Assembly (NCBI RefSeq): GCF_965227505.1
Contig: NZ_OZ245757.1
Span: forward strand, 682,001-746,000
Direction of reading: 5' to 3'
Source of the DNA: Pelagibius sp965227505
Lineage (GTDB): Bacteria > Pseudomonadota > Alphaproteobacteria > Kiloniellales > Kiloniellaceae
Length of the DNA: 64,000 nt
Shown piece by piece: positions 18,666 to 27,889 of the stretch (positions are counted from its first letter, which is position 1; each line of letters opens with the position of its first letter). Made by a program: the position numbers and the translations under genes. The notes under the pieces are model-generated. The model saw only the letters and a list, made by a program, of their open reading frames with translations. It was not told the DNA's origin and did not search any database.

Positions 18666-19313
18666 ATGTTTTCGGAACCTCCGCCGGACTGCGGACGTTG
18701 CCCTCGCCTGGTGGACTTCAGACAGGCAAACAAGCTCGCTTTTCCGGAATTTCACAACGCACCGGTTCCGGCTTTCGGGCCGCTGGGTGCCCGCCTGTTG
18801 ATCGTTGGCCTGGCCCCAGGACTCAAGGGGGCAAACCAGACCGGCCGGCCGTTCACCGGAGACTATGCCGGTGACCTCCTCTACGAGACGCTTTGCAGGT
18901 TCGGGTTTGCGAAAGGGCGTTACGGCCGCAATGCCAACGACGGCCTCGTTCTCGAAGACTGCAGAATCACCAATGCTGTCCGTTGCGTTCCCCCTCAAAA
19001 CAAGCCGACGGGCGCCGAGGGTAAGAATTGCAGGCCCTTCCTGGAAGCAGAGATACACCAGATGCCTCGACTTCGGGTCGTGCTGTGTTTGGGGGGACTG
19101 TCACATGCGGCGGTGATGAGTACCCTCAGCCAGCGCAAGGCCCTGTTCCCTTTCGGTCATGGCAGTCTGCATGACATCGGCGGGCTGGTTGTCGCCGATA
19201 GCTACCACTGCTCCAGGTACAACACGAACACCGGCCGGTTGACCGTCGCGATGTTCGAGCAGGTCTTCGAGAGCATTCGCGAGCGCCTATCCGCGCTCCC
19301 GCAAGAGCTTTGA
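18666..19313 (+). CDS. Uracil-DNA glycosylase, family 5 (UdgB)
   Basis: This 215-residue base-excision enzyme starts with a Cys-containing motif CGRCPRLVDFR, part of the 4Fe-4S site. Motif A is GLAPGLKGANQTGRPFTGD. The C-terminal motif DSYHCSRYNTNTGRLT is the family 5 version of the catalytic loop. The enzyme removes uracil and related deaminated bases from DNA. It is encoded right after the NYN gene and converges with smpB, overlapping its 3' end by 27 bases. Confidence 0.9.
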   Translation: MFSEPPPDCGRCPRLVDFRQANKLAFPEFHNAPVPAFGPLGARLLIVGLAPGLKGANQTGRPFTGDYAGDLLYETLCRFGFAKGRYGRNANDGLVLEDCRITNAVRCVPPQNKPTGAEGKNCRPFLEAEIHQMPRLRVVLCLGGLSHAAVMSTLSQRKALFPFGHGSLHDIGGLVVADSYHCSRYNTNTGRLTVAMFEQVFESIRERLSALPQEL

Positions 19314-19751
19314 CTTTCGTCGCTCCCACTCGCGCGATTTGATGCTCTCTCGCTTGTCGGCCTTGCGGCGTCCCTTCGCAAGTCCCACTTCGAGCTTTGC
19401 CCGCCCCCTCTGGTTGAAGTAGATCGAAAGGGGAACCAAGGTGTAGCCTTCCCTGCGCACCTGGCCGATCAGTTTGGACAGTTCTCGCCGGTGGACCAGC
19501 AGCTTGCGCAGACGTCTTGGCTGATGGTTGTTGTAAGTGGCGGCAAGGTATTCCGGAATGTGCGCCCCCTGCAGAAACAACTCCCCCGATCGCTCGCCGA
19601 CATAGGCTTCGCTGATCGAGGCGCGCCCGGCCCGCAGGGACTTGACCTCACTGCCGGTCAGCACGAGGCCCGCCTCGAACGTTTCCTCGATCTGGAAGTC
19701 GCGCCGTGCCCGTCGGTTCTGGGCGGCGATCTGCTTCGCGCCCTGCGTCAT
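19287..19751 (-). CDS. smpB: SsrA-binding protein SmpB
   Basis: This 154-residue protein binds tmRNA and rescues stalled ribosomes. It has AAQNRRARRDFQIEETFEAG near the start, LTGSEVKSLRAGRASISEAY, and the C-terminal GLAKGRRKADKRESIKSREWER region that enters the mRNA channel. The ATG at 19751 is used because it begins the conserved region; an in-frame extension upstream runs into dapA. dapA lies directly upstream in the same direction, the common alphaproteobacterial order. Confidence 0.95.
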   Translation of the reverse strand: MTQGAKQIAAQNRRARRDFQIEETFEAGLVLTGSEVKSLRAGRASISEAYVGERSGELFLQGAHIPEYLAATYNNHQPRRLRKLLVHRRELSKLIGQVRREGYTLVPLSIYFNQRGRAKLEVGLAKGRRKADKRESIKSREWERRKSKLLRERG

Positions 19752-19771
19752 CGCTCGAAGGATCCTCGGGT

Positions 19772-20659
19772 CTAGTTGAGCAGCCCGGCGTGAACCATTG
19801 CGCTCTTGACCTTGGCCTCGGTTTCGGGCCGAACGGAGATCATGGGCAAACGAAGCTCGTTCTCGCATTGGCCCAACAGCGATGCCGCGAACTTTACGGG
19901 TGCCGGGCTCGATTCTTCGAAAAGCGCCTTATGGAGCGGCATCAGACGGCTGTTCACTGCGTCGACCTGGTCAAAGTCCCGGCGTCGCCAGGCTGCATGG
20001 AGCTCGGCGCAAAGACGAGGGGCCACGTTCGAAGTGACGGAGATACAGCCATGTCCACCTTGCGCGAGAAACGGTACGATCGTCGCGTCTTCGCCGGAAA
20101 GCTGGGCGAAATCCTCGCCAATCGCCGCCCTTGTCAACGCCGGGCGCGCCAGATCGGCTGTCGCGTCCTTGACGCCCACGATGTTCGGCAGTTCCGCGAG
20201 ACGCTGCATGGTTTCAACGGTCATATCGACAATGCAGCGGCCGGGGATGTTGTATATCACAATCGGAATGTCGACCGCATCGTGGATCGCCCGATAATGC
20301 TGGTAGAGCCCCTCCTGGGTCGGCTTGTTGTAGTAGGGAGTTACCACCAGCGCGGCGTCTGCCCCGGCCTGCTTCGCGTGCCCGGTCAACTGAATGGCTT
20401 CGTCGGTAGAGTTGGATCCGGTACCGGCAATAACCGGTACACGCCCTTTTGCCACCTCGACACAGAGGGCCGTCACCCGCATGTCCTCGTCATGGCTGAG
20501 GGTCGGGGACTCGCCGGTCGTTCCGCAAGGAACCAGGGCTTGGGTCCCTTCAACGATCTGCCACTCGACGAAGCTCTGAAATGCGGCCTCGTCCACCCGG
20601 CCATCCCGAAAGGGGGTGAGGAGCGCTGTAATGGATCCCGAAAACATTGGGCCCGACAT
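19772..20659 (-). CDS. dapA: 4-hydroxy-tetrahydrodipicolinate synthase
   Basis: This 295-residue TIM-barrel lyase makes the first committed intermediate of lysine/diaminopimelate synthesis. Signatures are GSITALLTPFRDGRVDE, VPCGTTGESPTLSHDE, the catalytic Tyr region VIYNIPGRC, and the Schiff-base Lys in GVKDATADLAR. The ATG at 20659 is preceded by TAAGGG and matches the usual N-terminus; an ATG 30 bases upstream is also open. The gene is divergent from slt. Confidence 0.95.
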   Translation of the reverse strand: MSGPMFSGSITALLTPFRDGRVDEAAFQSFVEWQIVEGTQALVPCGTTGESPTLSHDEDMRVTALCVEVAKGRVPVIAGTGSNSTDEAIQLTGHAKQAGADAALVVTPYYNKPTQEGLYQHYRAIHDAVDIPIVIYNIPGRCIVDMTVETMQRLAELPNIVGVKDATADLARPALTRAAIGEDFAQLSGEDATIVPFLAQGGHGCISVTSNVAPRLCAELHAAWRRRDFDQVDAVNSRLMPLHKALFEESSPAPVKFAASLLGQCENELRLPMISVRPETEAKVKSAMVHAGLLN

Positions 20660-20840
20660 GGTAAAAACCCTTAGAAACTCTTGGTTCAACAGCCCGCGAG
20701 CCAGGGTGGTCGCAGTGAGGGCAGACCATAACCGCTGCGGTTGGCCTCGGCAAGAAGAGCCCGTGTTGCTTGACGCCAGAGTGCTGGATTCCGGCGCTCT
20801 ATCTCTCTAGCATTGACGCATCGCTTCAAGAGGGGACGCC

Positions 20841-22829
20841 ATGAGGTCAGATCAGTTGGTCGGGGTGCCCGGGGTCCTGCTGAGCATCCTGTTCGCGATC
20901 CTCCTCTGCTCCCAAACTGTATTCGCCGAATCTCCCTCCCCTCCCCTCTCTGTCGAGGAATCGGCTCTCTACGGTGATGCGATTGAACTCGTCAGAAACG
21001 GACGGGAGGAAGAGGGTCTGCGGCTGGCGCGCCAGGGCGCCAATCCCTTGGCCGCAAAAATCGTCGACTGGATCGCCCTGACCCGCCGCAACAGCAATCC
21101 CGCTTTTGCTGACGTTGAGGCTTTCCTTCGCTCGAACCCCCAATGGCCAGGGCGTTTCCAACTCTACCGAAACGCCGAGCCGGCACTGCCGGAGGACTGG
21201 GGTCCGGATCGCGTCCTGGCATGGTTTGGCAGCCGGCCGCCGATTACAGCCGAGGGCGCAAGGGCCTACAGTCTTGCGTTGCAGCAATTGGGGCGTGTGT
21301 CAGCAGTCAGAGAAATGGTGCCGCTGCTTTGGGTTTCCCTCGACTTCGATCAGAGGGAGGAGGAGCGCTTCCACCGCTCCTTCAATGGTTTTCTCACTCC
21401 GGAAGATGAGCGACGGCGGCTGGAGAGGCTGCTCTGGGACCGGCGCACAGCAGCAGCCAATCGGCAGCTCCAGCGAGTCGATAGCGGACACCGACACCTT
21501 GCGCGGGCGCGGATCGCCCTCTATGGCAACAAGCCCGGCGTGGACGCAGCCATCAGAAGGGTCCCGGCGGAACTGCAGAGTGACGAGGGCCTGCTCTACG
21601 AGCGTGCGGCGTGGCGTCAGAGGCGCAACCGCTTTGACGGCGTCGTTGAGATCTTGAACAAGGCACCAATGCAGGGTGACCACTTGGCCAGCTGGTGGCG
21701 CCTGCGCAAATGGGCATTCTGGCGCGCCCTCGATCGTTCGCAATACACGGTTGCGTATCAGGTTGCGAGCCGCCATGGGCAGAGCGAGGGCCTCGGATTT
21801 GCAGAGGGCGAGTGGTTGGCGGGCTGGCTTGCACTGGCTTACGCCAACCAGCCAGCTGTCGCAGTGCGACACTTTGAGCGGCTCTATTCCGGGGTCACCT
21901 CGCCGATCAGCCGAGCACGCGGTGCTTTCTGGGCGGGCGAAGCACAAAGCCGCCTGGGCGAGGCCGAAGAAGCGCGTAGATGGTATGGGCTTGCTGCGGT
22001 CCATCCAACCACCTTCTACGGACAGATCGCCTCTCAGAGAATTGGTTCTGGCGGCGCTGCAGGTCTCAGGGTGCCGGCCCCGGTACCCCCCGCCGAAATG
22101 TCCAGCTTCCGTGATCGTGAGCTCGTTCGAGCAATCAGAATCCTTGGCCAGTTGGATGAAACAAGACTGCAACAGCAGTTCATTGCGCGCTTGCGACAGG
22201 ATGCCAAGACAGAAGCCGACTTTCAGCTGATCGTGGACCTGGCGGCTTCGCTGGGCCGGCACGAAGTGTCCCTTCGAACGGCCAAGCTTGCGTTGCGGCG
22301 CGGGATCGATCTGGGCACTTTGCTCTATCCGACGCGTGAGCTTTCAGGGGCGGCCGGGCCGGAGACGGCGCTCGTTCTAGCGTTGATGCGCCAGGAAAGC
22401 GAGTTCTACGCGAAGGCAAGAAGCCCAGTCGGCGCGCTCGGCCTCATGCAGTTGATGCCGGCGACCGCCAGGCAGACAGCCCGCGGAATCGGGCTTGCTT
22501 ACGACCGGGCGCGCCTGACCAGTGATCCTGAATACAACATCGCTCTGGGTCGCGCCTACCTCGCGCAGCTTCTGGAACGGTTTGACGGATCGTACATTCT
22601 GGCCCTGGCAGCCTACAACGCCGGCCCCTCCCGCGCTGAGCGTTGGATTTCACAGTTCGGAGACCCCCGCTCACCATCAGTCGATCCGATCCTCTGGATT
22701 GAAAGAATTCCCTTTGCGGAAACTCGCAACTATGTTCAGCGGATCCTCGAAACACTGGTTGTCTACAGGCAGATGGGCGACCCGACCGAAACGCCCTGGG
22801 CCCTCAGGGTTTCTCCACTCGGATCTTAG
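20841..22829 (+). CDS. slt: Soluble lytic murein transglycosylase
   Basis: This 662-residue periplasmic enzyme cleaves peptidoglycan to 1,6-anhydromuropeptides. It has an N-terminal signal (GVPGVLLSILFAILLCSQTVFA), a long alpha-superhelical U-domain, and a C-terminal SLT domain from about residue 510. The domain contains LALMRQESEFYAKARSPVG with the catalytic Glu, LGLMQLMPATARQ and LALAAYNAGPSRAERW. Length and architecture match Slt70-type enzymes. An AGAGGGGA ribosome site precedes the ATG. Confidence 0.93.
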   Translation: MRSDQLVGVPGVLLSILFAILLCSQTVFAESPSPPLSVEESALYGDAIELVRNGREEEGLRLARQGANPLAAKIVDWIALTRRNSNPAFADVEAFLRSNPQWPGRFQLYRNAEPALPEDWGPDRVLAWFGSRPPITAEGARAYSLALQQLGRVSAVREMVPLLWVSLDFDQREEERFHRSFNGFLTPEDERRRLERLLWDRRTAAANRQLQRVDSGHRHLARARIALYGNKPGVDAAIRRVPAELQSDEGLLYERAAWRQRRNRFDGVVEILNKAPMQGDHLASWWRLRKWAFWRALDRSQYTVAYQVASRHGQSEGLGFAEGEWLAGWLALAYANQPAVAVRHFERLYSGVTSPISRARGAFWAGEAQSRLGEAEEARRWYGLAAVHPTTFYGQIASQRIGSGGAAGLRVPAPVPPAEMSSFRDRELVRAIRILGQLDETRLQQQFIARLRQDAKTEADFQLIVDLAASLGRHEVSLRTAKLALRRGIDLGTLLYPTRELSGAAGPETALVLALMRQESEFYAKARSPVGALGLMQLMPATARQTARGIGLAYDRARLTSDPEYNIALGRAYLAQLLERFDGSYILALAAYNAGPSRAERWISQFGDPRSPSVDPILWIERIPFAETRNYVQRILETLVVYRQMGDPTETPWALRVSPLGS

Positions 22830-22895
22830 TGAAACCCTGAAGACACTGCGTTTGAAGTCGCAGCCCGGCCGCGCTGCGCATGAAGGAGGATTCCC

Positions 22896-23594
22896 GTGGC
22901 ATCAGATAGCGATCCTCATTTTAAAGAGATTAAGGCTTGCGTTTTCGATGCCTACGGAACGCTTTTCGACGTGCACTCTGCGATCCGGCATGGCGGAGAG
23001 GAACTTGGCGACAAAGCCGATGAGGTTTCGGAGCTCTGGCGTCAGAAGCAGCTCGAGTATACTTGGCTTCGCAGTCTCATGGGGGCTCACACCGACTTCT
23101 GGCAAGTGACCGCAGACAGCCTGGACTTCGCTCTTTCCGCAACAGGGGCCAACAGCGCAGGGCTTCATCAGAGGCTTATGGACCTCTACCTCACGCTCGA
23201 TGCCTATCCGGAGGTGGAAGGTATCCTGAGAGGGTTGAAAAGCGCCGGCCTCGCGACGGCAATACTCTCAAACGGAAGCCCCAGGATGTTGAGCGCCGCT
23301 GTCGAGTCCGCCGGGCTTCAGCCGGCCCTGGATCTGGTGTTGTCCGTCGAAGACGTCGGAATCTACAAGCCGGACTCGCGGGTCTACCAACTTGCCGTGG
23401 ACCGCTTGGATCTGTCGCGCGAGAGCATCTGCTTCCTTTCCAGCAATGGCTGGGATGCGCGCGGCGCCGCATACTTCGGCTTCAGCGTTGCATGGGTAAA
23501 CCGTTTTCGCAGAGAACCGGATCGCCTGCCCGGCGAACTGGGCGCAACGATCAGCACACTCGCTGACCTGCCGCCCCTGCTTGGTATCGGTTAG
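22896..23594 (+). CDS. Haloacid dehalogenase, type II
   Basis: This 232-residue HAD-superfamily hydrolase has motif I ACVFDAYGTLFDVHSAIRHG with the nucleophilic Asp, motif II TAILSNGSPRML, and motif III/IV around VGIYKPDSRVYQLA and CFLSSNGWDARGAAYFG. These fit L-2-haloacid dehalogenases, which hydrolyse 2-haloalkanoates to 2-hydroxyacids. Housekeeping substrates in such paralogues are often unknown, so the substrate is an inference. A GGAGG site precedes the GTG start. It lies between slt and a threonine dehydratase-like gene on the same strand. Confidence 0.9.
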   Translation: MASDSDPHFKEIKACVFDAYGTLFDVHSAIRHGGEELGDKADEVSELWRQKQLEYTWLRSLMGAHTDFWQVTADSLDFALSATGANSAGLHQRLMDLYLTLDAYPEVEGILRGLKSAGLATAILSNGSPRMLSAAVESAGLQPALDLVLSVEDVGIYKPDSRVYQLAVDRLDLSRESICFLSSNGWDARGAAYFGFSVAWVNRFRREPDRLPGELGATISTLADLPPLLGIG

Positions 23595-23646
23595 GTCCGC
23601 AGGAACAGCACGAAGAAGAGTTGCTGCAGCTAGGAAGGATAGCCTC

Positions 23647-24657
23647 TTGCCCGACACAGCTATCGCGAATCAGTTTGATGAGGTCCCGACCTTTGACGAC
23701 ATCCTGCACGCAGCCGATCGGCTTCGTGGCTGGGCGACAGAGACACCTCTGCTGGAGTACGCCGCGCTGAACGAGTTGGTTGGCGGCAGGGTTTTGCTCA
23801 AGGCGGAGTCGCTCCAGCGAACCGGTTCTTTCAAGTTTCGCGGGGCCTTTAACAGGATAGTCCAGCTTCCAGAAGCTCAGCGCAAAAACGGGGTTGTGGC
23901 TTTCTCGTCGGGAAACCATGCCCAAGGCGTCGCCGCCGCGGCCGCTATTCTTAATCTCCCCGCGGTCATCGTGATGCCGAGAGACGCGCCGAAAATCAAG
24001 GTGCGAAATACGAAGGCTTACGGGGCAGAAGTCATACTCTACGATCGACTGTCAGACTCTCGCGAAGAGATCGGTGACCGGATCTGCCGGGAGCGCGGCG
24101 CTACTCTTGTGCGACCCTACGATGACGGCGGCATCATCGCAGGCCAGGGAACCTGTGGTCTTGAGATCGCGCACCAAGCGGAAGCCCTGGGCGCAAGGCC
24201 GGATACACTGCTGGTGTGCTGCGGCGGTGGCGGACTGACTGCGGGTTGCGCGATCGCCCTTGAGCGTACGTTGCCGGGCGCCACCGTGATGACAGTCGAA
24301 CCGATCGACTACGATGACACAAGACGATCCCTCGAGGCCGGACAAATCCTGCGGAATGACGCATCATCAGCGTCAATCTGCGATGCGCTCCTGGCACCGC
24401 AACCGGGAAGCCTCACCTTTGCTGCCAACAAGTCCCTTGTCAGTGGCGGCCTTGCCGTAGCAGACCAGGAAGTCAAAGCTGCGATGGCCTATGCTTTCCG
24501 GGTGCTCAAGCTGGTGCTCGAGCCGGGCGGCGCGGTCTGTCTTGCCGCGGTCTTGGCAGGCAAGATCGACTGTGCCGGCCGAACAGTGGCTTTGACACTG
24601 TCCGGCGGCAACGTCGACCCAGACCTCTACCGCACCGTTCTGCAGGACCAAGCCTGA
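23647..24657 (+). CDS. PLP-dependent threonine/serine dehydratase
   Basis: This 336-residue fold-type II PLP enzyme has the PLP Lys in RTGSFKFRGAFNRI, FSSGNHAQGVAAAAAIL, and the phosphate-binding loop VCCGGGGLTAGCAI. A C-terminal LSGGNVDPDLY completes the catalytic domain. It lacks the regulatory ACT-like domain of biosynthetic IlvA (about 500 residues), so it is more likely a catabolic threonine ammonia-lyase or serine/3-hydroxyaspartate dehydratase-type enzyme. The TTG at 23647 is chosen for its AGGAAGG ribosome site; an in-frame TTG 66 bases upstream overlaps the previous gene. Confidence 0.88.
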   Translation: MPDTAIANQFDEVPTFDDILHAADRLRGWATETPLLEYAALNELVGGRVLLKAESLQRTGSFKFRGAFNRIVQLPEAQRKNGVVAFSSGNHAQGVAAAAAILNLPAVIVMPRDAPKIKVRNTKAYGAEVILYDRLSDSREEIGDRICRERGATLVRPYDDGGIIAGQGTCGLEIAHQAEALGARPDTLLVCCGGGGLTAGCAIALERTLPGATVMTVEPIDYDDTRRSLEAGQILRNDASSASICDALLAPQPGSLTFAANKSLVSGGLAVADQEVKAAMAYAFRVLKLVLEPGGAVCLAAVLAGKIDCAGRTVALTLSGGNVDPDLYRTVLQDQA

Positions 24658-24679
24658 AGAACCGGTGCGGCAGCGGCCC

Positions 24680-25174
24680 TCAACTGGCGAGAGGCTTGCT
24701 GGTCTGACTGCTTCCGCTGCTGGATGCCGTCGGTGCCGGCGTGACATTGCTGGCTCCGCCGGAAGACCTGCTCGCGCCTTCCAAGCGCTTGATGTTGCCT
24801 TCGATGAAAGCGCCCGCCTCGATAGCAAGGCTGTCATGAATAATGTCGCCGATCACTCGGGCAGACTTGGCCATTACGACCGACTTGGCTTTCACAGCAC
24901 CATCGATGGTTCCGCAGATCCGCACAGCATCGCAACTGATATGGCCCTTGACCTGGGCTCCCTCTCCGACGGTGAGGGTCGCGCTGTCGATGTCACCTTC
25001 GACATAGCCATCCACCTGGATATCGCCATCGCTTCTCAGGTTGCCGGTTATTTTCAAATCGGCACTGATGATCGAAGGCACACCGCTGTTGGCGGGGCCG
25101 CGCTTCGGCTCCGTGCTGCTGGTGGGCGTCACAGATTCAGGGCTACCACTGGTCTCTTTAGTCTTTGAAAACAT
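24680..25174 (-). CDS. Bactofilin (DUF583)
   Basis: This 164-residue cytoskeletal protein has the bactofilin beta-helix: PSIISADLKITGNLRSDGDI, then QVDGYVEGDIDSATLTVGEG, followed by regularly spaced Gly/Val turns up to IEAGAFIEGNIKRLEG. Disordered Ser/Pro-rich ends flank the core. Bactofilins polymerise at the membrane and often recruit cell-wall enzymes. Here the gene directly follows and overlaps an M23 endopeptidase gene, a pairing seen widely and consistent with a shared role in cell-wall shaping. Confidence 0.93.
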   Translation of the reverse strand: MFSKTKETSGSPESVTPTSSTEPKRGPANSGVPSIISADLKITGNLRSDGDIQVDGYVEGDIDSATLTVGEGAQVKGHISCDAVRICGTIDGAVKAKSVVMAKSARVIGDIIHDSLAIEAGAFIEGNIKRLEGASRSSGGASNVTPAPTASSSGSSQTSKPLAS

Positions 25175-26774
25175 GCTTGCCTGCCGTCAAGAACTTCATG
25201 GGGTTGAGCGGAGCGCCGTTATAGCGCACTTCGTAGTGCAAGTGTGGACCGGTGCTGCGGCCCGAAGAGCCAACAAGACCAATCTTCTCGCGATTAGCTA
25301 CCGACTGTCCTGATTTGACAAGAATCTTTTTGAGGTGGGCGTAGCGCGTTCGAATGCCATGGCCGTGATCGATCTCGATCATTCGGCCAAAGGGCCCACT
25401 CCAGCCGGCGTAGGTTACCGTACCTGGTGCTGTCGAATAGATGGGTGCCTTCATGCGCGCCCTGAAATCCAAACCGCGATGGTATGCCATACGTCCATTC
25501 AGCGGGTCTTTGCGCTTGCCGTATCCGCTGCTGATGGAATAGCTATCCAGCGGCACCGTAAGCGGCAGCGTGCGCATTATCTTCTGTAATGCATTCCAAC
25601 GATTTAGGCGCAGATCTAAAAGCGACAGGGCAATTTCGAGTTCTGCATCGCCGTTAAAGTCGCCCGAGTAGTCACCGGCAATGAAAGGGCCGCCTTGGGA
25701 AGCGCCACTGCCTTCAACCCGTGCCAGCAGATCCTCAACCTTCAGGCCCGTCATCGCGACAGTACGCTCGATGCTGTCGACACCGAGTTCCGTCCGGTCT
25801 CGCAGGCGTTGAACAATACTGTGCTGCGCGGTGCGCAGACCCGACATGTTTTGGCGCACATCGGCGAGTTCGCTTTGCAGGACGGATCTGTCATCCGCCA
25901 GCCCATCACCCCGGTGGATCGCTGTCTCCAGAGACTGCTGCAGTGCGGAAACCTGTCGATCCAGTCCATCTTTGCGATCAGCTGCCAGCCTCAGTTGCGA
26001 CTCAAGCACCTCAATCTCGTCTTGAAGCTGTGCTCTAGCGCTTTCGGTCGCGTGTCGCTGTTCCAGTGCTGTACTGATATTTGCGCGAAGGTCAGCAACT
26101 ACTGCTTCAAGTTCAAGTCTTGCGGTTTTGGACTCGGACAGCTCGCTTTCCATAGCCTGCAGCCGCTGCCCCAGCATCTGGCGCACTTCCGCTGCTTCAA
26201 CCGCGTCTGGCTTGACCTGCATCAGAACAGCACGCATGGACTGAACCCGAGCGCGCAGCGCTCGGTCGCGCTCAAGGATCTGCTCGAGTTCAGCGTCAAA
26301 GCCTTCAGCCTTCGCGCTCAATCCCACCCGCGCAGCCAACACCCTGTTTCTCTCGAACTCACTCTTGCGCAGGCGCTCTTCGATGTCGGCAACTGCGTCC
26401 TCACCCTCCACGCCATCGCGCAGCGCCGAAAGCAGATACGACTGATTGTCTTCGAGATTGCCTGCAATGCGCGCAAACTGCTCGTGGTATTCTGCGACTT
26501 CGCTTAACAGGGAAAAGTAGTCGAACTTCTGCTGCTCGATTTCTCGATCTTTGCCGACGATCGTGTATTCCTGCAGAACAAACCCGCCGCTCGCCGACAA
26601 AGTCCAAGCAAAGATCAGGAAGACACCAAGCAAGCAGACTTGTTGAGCGCGCACCGAGAGCCGCAAGACCGTGACGCGATCATGGGCACGGAGAATCAGT
26701 TCGCGCGGCACAAAGACCTCGCTCACCCTTGCAGCTATCTTCTTTCTCAAGCCCTGCAGCATGCTTCGGGCCAA
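25158..26774 (-). CDS. Membrane-anchored M23 metallopeptidase with coiled coil
   Basis: This 538-residue protein has an N-terminal membrane helix (QVCLLGVFLIFAWTLSASGG, about residues 46-65), a long coiled coil (about 80-330; many heptads rich in Glu, Leu, Arg), and a C-terminal M23 domain. Zinc-site motifs are MAYHRGLDFRA and TGPHLHYEVRYNG, so catalytic residues appear intact. It would cleave peptidoglycan cross-links or serve as a divisome-like scaffold from the periplasmic face. The bactofilin gene overlaps its 3' end by 17 bases. Confidence 0.92.
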   Translation of the reverse strand: MARSMLQGLRKKIAARVSEVFVPRELILRAHDRVTVLRLSVRAQQVCLLGVFLIFAWTLSASGGFVLQEYTIVGKDREIEQQKFDYFSLLSEVAEYHEQFARIAGNLEDNQSYLLSALRDGVEGEDAVADIEERLRKSEFERNRVLAARVGLSAKAEGFDAELEQILERDRALRARVQSMRAVLMQVKPDAVEAAEVRQMLGQRLQAMESELSESKTARLELEAVVADLRANISTALEQRHATESARAQLQDEIEVLESQLRLAADRKDGLDRQVSALQQSLETAIHRGDGLADDRSVLQSELADVRQNMSGLRTAQHSIVQRLRDRTELGVDSIERTVAMTGLKVEDLLARVEGSGASQGGPFIAGDYSGDFNGDAELEIALSLLDLRLNRWNALQKIMRTLPLTVPLDSYSISSGYGKRKDPLNGRMAYHRGLDFRARMKAPIYSTAPGTVTYAGWSGPFGRMIEIDHGHGIRTRYAHLKKILVKSGQSVANREKIGLVGSSGRSTGPHLHYEVRYNGAPLNPMKFLTAGKHVFKD

Positions 26775-27284
26775 CCTCCCTGAACATGATCCAACGCGCT
26801 GGCCCAGACTTCAGCGACTGAAGCTCTCGCCAGAAAAGCCCGAACGAAAAAACAAAGTAATATCAAAATATTAACAGAAAAAATTAAATTGAAGTATCAA
26901 TATTTCAGTTTAACAGCACAATGCAATTTAAAAGCGAATCAGAGCCATGTTCTTCAATGGTTGAATCGACACAGGCAGTAGATTCGAAACTATGCGTTAA
27001 GGCCCGCGACACCACCGACAGCGCGAGAGCGTCCAAACGCCCGCTCATCAAGCCGGATCAAACTTAAGCAAGAGTTAACACGCCTCTTGTGTCACATGGA
27101 TTTCATGTGCGAATGAAATCGCCATCAGCCTGTAGACGGATAGGGCGCTTCCGACCTCTGAGGTCCTATCAGGAAGCCAAGGTGTCTGGGGGAGACTTGG
27201 GACGGGATTGCTAAGGCGCCCGGAAGAGCGAAGCCCCAGCCGACATATCGCATTTCAGAAGATCGCAGATACCCGTCAGGGGTA
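26775..27284. other. Intergenic region with AT-rich tract and a possible structured RNA
   Basis: No coding frame is supported here. An unusually AT-rich stretch (about 26850-26940, including AAAAATTAAATTGAAG) probably holds the promoter of the minus-strand M23/bactofilin genes. Around 27130-27235 short complementary segments occur: CGCTTCCG with CGGAAGAGCG, GACCTCTGAGGTC, and CCAAGGTGTCT with AGACTTGG. They could fold as a small RNA, but I do not recognise a named family. Confidence 0.4.
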
Positions 27285-27377
27285 TGGCGGACAGGGAGGG
27301 ATTCGAACCCTCGATGCAGCTCTTAACCACATACTCCCTTAGCAGGGGAGCGCCTTCAGCCACTCGGCCACCTGTCC
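27285..27377 (-). tRNA. tRNA-Ser (anticodon GCT)
   Basis: The minus strand reads GGACAGG at the 5' end and CCTGTCC, a G, then an encoded CCA at the 3' end, giving a perfect 7-bp acceptor stem. The anticodon loop is CTGCTAA with anticodon GCT; a long variable arm and GGTTCGAATCC T-loop mark a class II serine tRNA. It is the last recognisable chromosomal feature before prophage genes. Its 3' end points away from the prophage, so it is not the usual tRNA attachment geometry. Confidence 0.97.
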
Positions 27378-27592
27378 TCGCCGGGAAAAGCGCAGTTTTC
27401 CTAGCGTCTTGCCAAGGGGTCGCGCAAGCGCAAAGTGCAGGTTCGCGCAGAAAAGTACGGAACGGCGCTGGTTGCTCAGCCCACGGCCCAAATCCACGAC
27501 GCTCGCGTCTCCGATAAGACCCTGAGCGCGCTCACCAGTCTCCCGGCGGGAGTGCTCTGAACAGCCACTCCCAGCCACTCTTCTGACTCTGC

Positions 27593-27889
27593 GTGGCTCT
27601 GCTCGCAGCACTTGGGCTCTTCGCGGCGGCCTGGATCTCTATCGGCGTTGAAGCGATGACCGGCAGGGCTGTCTCCGCAATGTCACCGCTTTTCTGGTCC
27701 CCGTTCTCGGCCTTGGCAATGATTGCTTTCGTTACACTGTTGCCGCCAGCCGTGATGGTGCTGTCCTTCCACTTCCATCGTGTCTGCAGCCAGGTCAGAC
27801 GGGACGGACACATGGCCGCCTGGAAGAAGCCTCCAAGGGATGGCCGTAGTGAACTGCTAACTGCCGCAGGGTGCCTTCGTGACATATAG
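27593..27889 (+). CDS. Possible small membrane protein at the prophage left end
   Basis: This frame gives 98 residues with two hydrophobic stretches (MALLAALGLFAAAWISIG and ALAMIAFVTLLPPAVMVLSF) and fairly high GC at third codon positions, but no convincing ribosome site precedes the GTG start. It overlaps the end of the lipoprotein gene on the other strand. A competing minus-strand frame of 176 residues spans the same bases. I cannot choose firmly between them; the rest of 27378-27856 holds nothing I recognise. Confidence 0.25.
   Translation: MALLAALGLFAAAWISIGVEAMTGRAVSAMSPLFWSPFSALAMIAFVTLLPPAVMVLSFHFHRVCSQVRRDGHMAAWKKPPRDGRSELLTAAGCLRDI

Noticed and set aside
27115..27240. SRP RNA or tmRNA upstream of tRNA-Ser
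   Set aside because: The conserved SRP domain IV core and tmRNA acceptor features are absent.
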